Shown here in pieces: positions 62,030-64,000 of a stretch of 64,000 nt of DNA. Within the stretch, counting starts at the first letter, position 1; every line of letters starts with the position of its first letter. Under the pieces are notes generated by a model. It saw only the letters and a list, made by a program, of their open reading frames with translations. It had not been told where the DNA came from and ran no database searches. The position numbers and the translations under genes are program-made. Source of the DNA: Anaeroplasmataceae bacterium (GTDB lineage: Bacteria > Bacillota_I > Bacilli_A > Acholeplasmatales > Anaeroplasmataceae); the NCBI GenBank assembly GCA_029057785.1, contig JAIDZC010000019.1:1-64000 (forward strand), in the 5' to 3' direction.

Positions 62030-64000
62030 TTATTTTAAAATACCTTTTAATGTTTTCATTAGTTTATTTATATCTATTGGTTTGGCCACATATCCATTCA
62101 TTCCGGAATCAAGCGCTTCTTTTCTATCATCTTCAAATGCATTAGCTGTCATAGCCACAATTGGTATTGTCGCCTTTGCAGAATCCTCTAATGCTCGAAT
62201 GGCTTTTGTTGCCTCATAGCCATTCATAATAGGCATTTGAACATCCATCAGGATTAGATCATATGTCCCTGCAGGCATTTTTTTCATTTGTTCAACGGCT
62301 ATACTTCCATCACCCACTGTATCAATGATGAAACCTGCAGTCTCGAGTATTGTTTGAGCAATCTCTTGGTTTAGTTCATTGTCCTCCACAAGTAGAAGCT
62401 TCCTTCCATCAAAGCGTAGTTCAGATTTATCTGTTTCATCAGCACTTTCTGGTTCAGCTTGTTGTAATTCAATATGTTTATCACTAACCTGAAAACAAAA
62501 TGTTACTGTAAACTCTGACCCTTTTCCTTCCTCGCTTTCTACAGCAATTGTTCCTCCCATCATATCCACAATGTTTTTAGTGATAGCAAGTCCTAGACCA
62601 GTTCCTTGGATGCCGCTTACAGTAGAAGTCTGTTCTCTTTCAAAAGGCTCAAACACATGTTGTAGGAAGGCTGGACTCATTCCGATACCGTTATCTTTAA
62701 TAGCAAACTCATATGAAGCATAGCCTTCTGATGTTTCAGTCTTTTGACTAATACGAATGTTGATGGTGCCACCTGGTTTAGTATATTTTACAGCGTTACT
62801 TAAAAGATTGAGGAGTACTTGATTTAAACGGAGTTTATCACAAATTATCGTCTCGTTTGTTACATCAAGTGTATCATATAAATTGAGTTGTTTTGATTTT
62901 ACGTCAGCTTGGACGATGGTTATTAAATCATGCATTATCTCTAGGAGACTAGTTTCCTTTTCCTCTATCTTGACCTTTCCACTTTCAATTCGGCTCATAT
63001 CTAGGACATCATTTATTAAGCTAAGAAGATGATTTCCTGAGGTCATAATCTTACCAAGATAATCTCGCACTTGTTCCTTGTTGTCAAGATGAGTTGTAGC
63101 TAAAGAAGTAAATCCAATAATAGCGTTCATTGGTGTGCGGATATCGTGAGACATACTATTTAAGAAAGTAGTTTTAGCTTTGTTAGCATATTGAGCTTGA
63201 GCAAGTGCTTCAGTTAGAACATCTTTTTGTTCTTGTTCTTTACGCAGTAATTCATCTATATTACGAAATCCTACAAGGATAAAGGAGTTGTGCCTTTGCT
63301 CGTCATCTGTAATCTTAAAATAAGTATATTGAAAATGCTGAACATTTCCGTTTTCTACAATGCGATAGCTACCTAAATATTCATCATTTGTGTTCAGTTT
63401 GTCTTTTACAGTTTCTAGTGAAAGAGCCTCAGTCACTTCTTGTTGATCTTCAGGATGAACGCGGTTACGGATATACGTTTCAAGAATAGAAGCATAGTCA
63501 TACTCTTCTGTAGATCCCCTTTGTAAACCTTCGGCTACATAGCCTTCCAATTTAATAATTTTGGCAGTTGCATTCTCAACGTCGATAGAAAAAACATTTG
63601 TATAGTCACGACTGAGGGCTTCTACAATGGCCAACTGTTCACCCATCTTTTTGTTTGACTGCTCTGTGCTATGAAATAATTTTCTATTCCAACGACCCCT
63701 TAGATAGAGTGCAAGTATGACAAATAAGATTAGGGCAATCAACACAACAACTATGATTATTATTTCTGGATGTGATCCAAGATACTCCCAGAAGGTTAAT
63801 TCACTGATTTTATATGATGTGTAATTAGAAGCTAATTGATTTAGAGTATCATCTGACATTTGTTTTATGCATTTGTTCAATATAGTAACTAATTCGTGGT
63901 CTGTTTCCTCGCTTATATGCATACTAACCTGTGTAACCATACCATTTACTGAATTATAATAAAGAGAATTAGTGTGACCCTGATTAATATATCTTTGCGC
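62030..64000 (-). CDS. Hybrid sensor histidine kinase (PAS-HisKA-HATPase-REC), N-terminus beyond the window
   Basis: TM segment, FLNSMSHDIRTPMNAIIGF, GTGLGLAITKNIV, YDLILMDVQMPIMNGYEATKAIR. The frame stays open past the Met at 63940 to the window edge. Confidence 0.92.
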   Translation of the reverse strand, partial: AQRYINQGHTNSLYYNSVNGMVTQVSMHISEETDHELVTILNKCIKQMSDDTLNQLASNYTSYKISELTFWEYLGSHPEIIIIVVVLIALILFVILALYLRGRWNRKLFHSTEQSNKKMGEQLAIVEALSRDYTNVFSIDVENATAKIIKLEGYVAEGLQRGSTEEYDYASILETYIRNRVHPEDQQEVTEALSLETVKDKLNTNDEYLGSYRIVENGNVQHFQYTYFKITDDEQRHNSFILVGFRNIDELLRKEQEQKDVLTEALAQAQYANKAKTTFLNSMSHDIRTPMNAIIGFTSLATTHLDNKEQVRDYLGKIMTSGNHLLSLINDVLDMSRIESGKVKIEEKETSLLEIMHDLITIVQADVKSKQLNLYDTLDVTNETIICDKLRLNQVLLNLLSNAVKYTKPGGTINIRISQKTETSEGYASYEFAIKDNGIGMSPAFLQHVFEPFEREQTSTVSGIQGTGLGLAITKNIVDMMGGTIAVESEEGKGSEFTVTFCFQVSDKHIELQQAEPESADETDKSELRFDGRKLLLVEDNELNQEIAQTILETAGFIIDTVGDGSIAVEQMKKMPAGTYDLILMDVQMPIMNGYEATKAIRALEDSAKATIPIVAMTANAFEDDRKEALDSGMNGYVAKPIDINKLMKTLKGILK

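Noticed and set aside
1-64000. CRISPR arrays, transposons/IS, prophage, tRNA or rRNA genes
   Set aside because: No regularly spaced repeats, transposase or integrase ORFs, phage structural genes, tRNA-like sequence or rRNA conserved segments were seen.

Overview
The window is chromosomal DNA from a low-GC, endospore-forming Firmicute. Gene content suggests an Erysipelotrichia/Mollicutes-related lineage, but that is inferred, not proven. Most of it is dense housekeeping sequence. The S10/spc/alpha ribosomal protein cluster runs rpsJ to rplQ (about 35.16-49.62 kb) and includes secY, adk, map, infA and rpoA. The other recognisable housekeeping genes are fba, lysS, glmS, a Ca2+-type P-ATPase, an LtaS-type sulfatase, an HD hydrolase, rnmV-rsmA-yabG-ispE, hflX, degV, maf, dusB, prs and pth. 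Sporulation genes (yabP, yabQ, yabG, spoIIE, spoVT) are dispersed through it. Accessory content is a two-component system with an FtsX-type ABC transporter, an S66 peptidase, an XRE/DUF1648 regulator, several hypothetical proteins and two hybrid sensor kinases. I found no rRNA, tRNA, CRISPR array or transposon. The observations most worth follow-up are: (1) a Clp/Hsp100 protein whose second AAA+ domain has lost its ATPase motifs but keeps a GYIGY pore loop and an MGF tripeptide where ClpC has its VGF loop (29530-31455); (2) a hybrid histidine kinase split by a frameshift exactly at a T_TTT_TTC slippery heptamer (56340-56350); (3) a minus-strand structured RNA/attenuator-like leader with mutually exclusive stems and a near-consensus promoter (about 91-225); (4) helically phased TTAA repeats before the ABC operon and before the two-component operon; (5) a 149-aa minimal pyroglutamyl-peptidase-like protein next to spoVT; (6) a glmS gene with no visible ribozyme but with an inverted repeat upstream.
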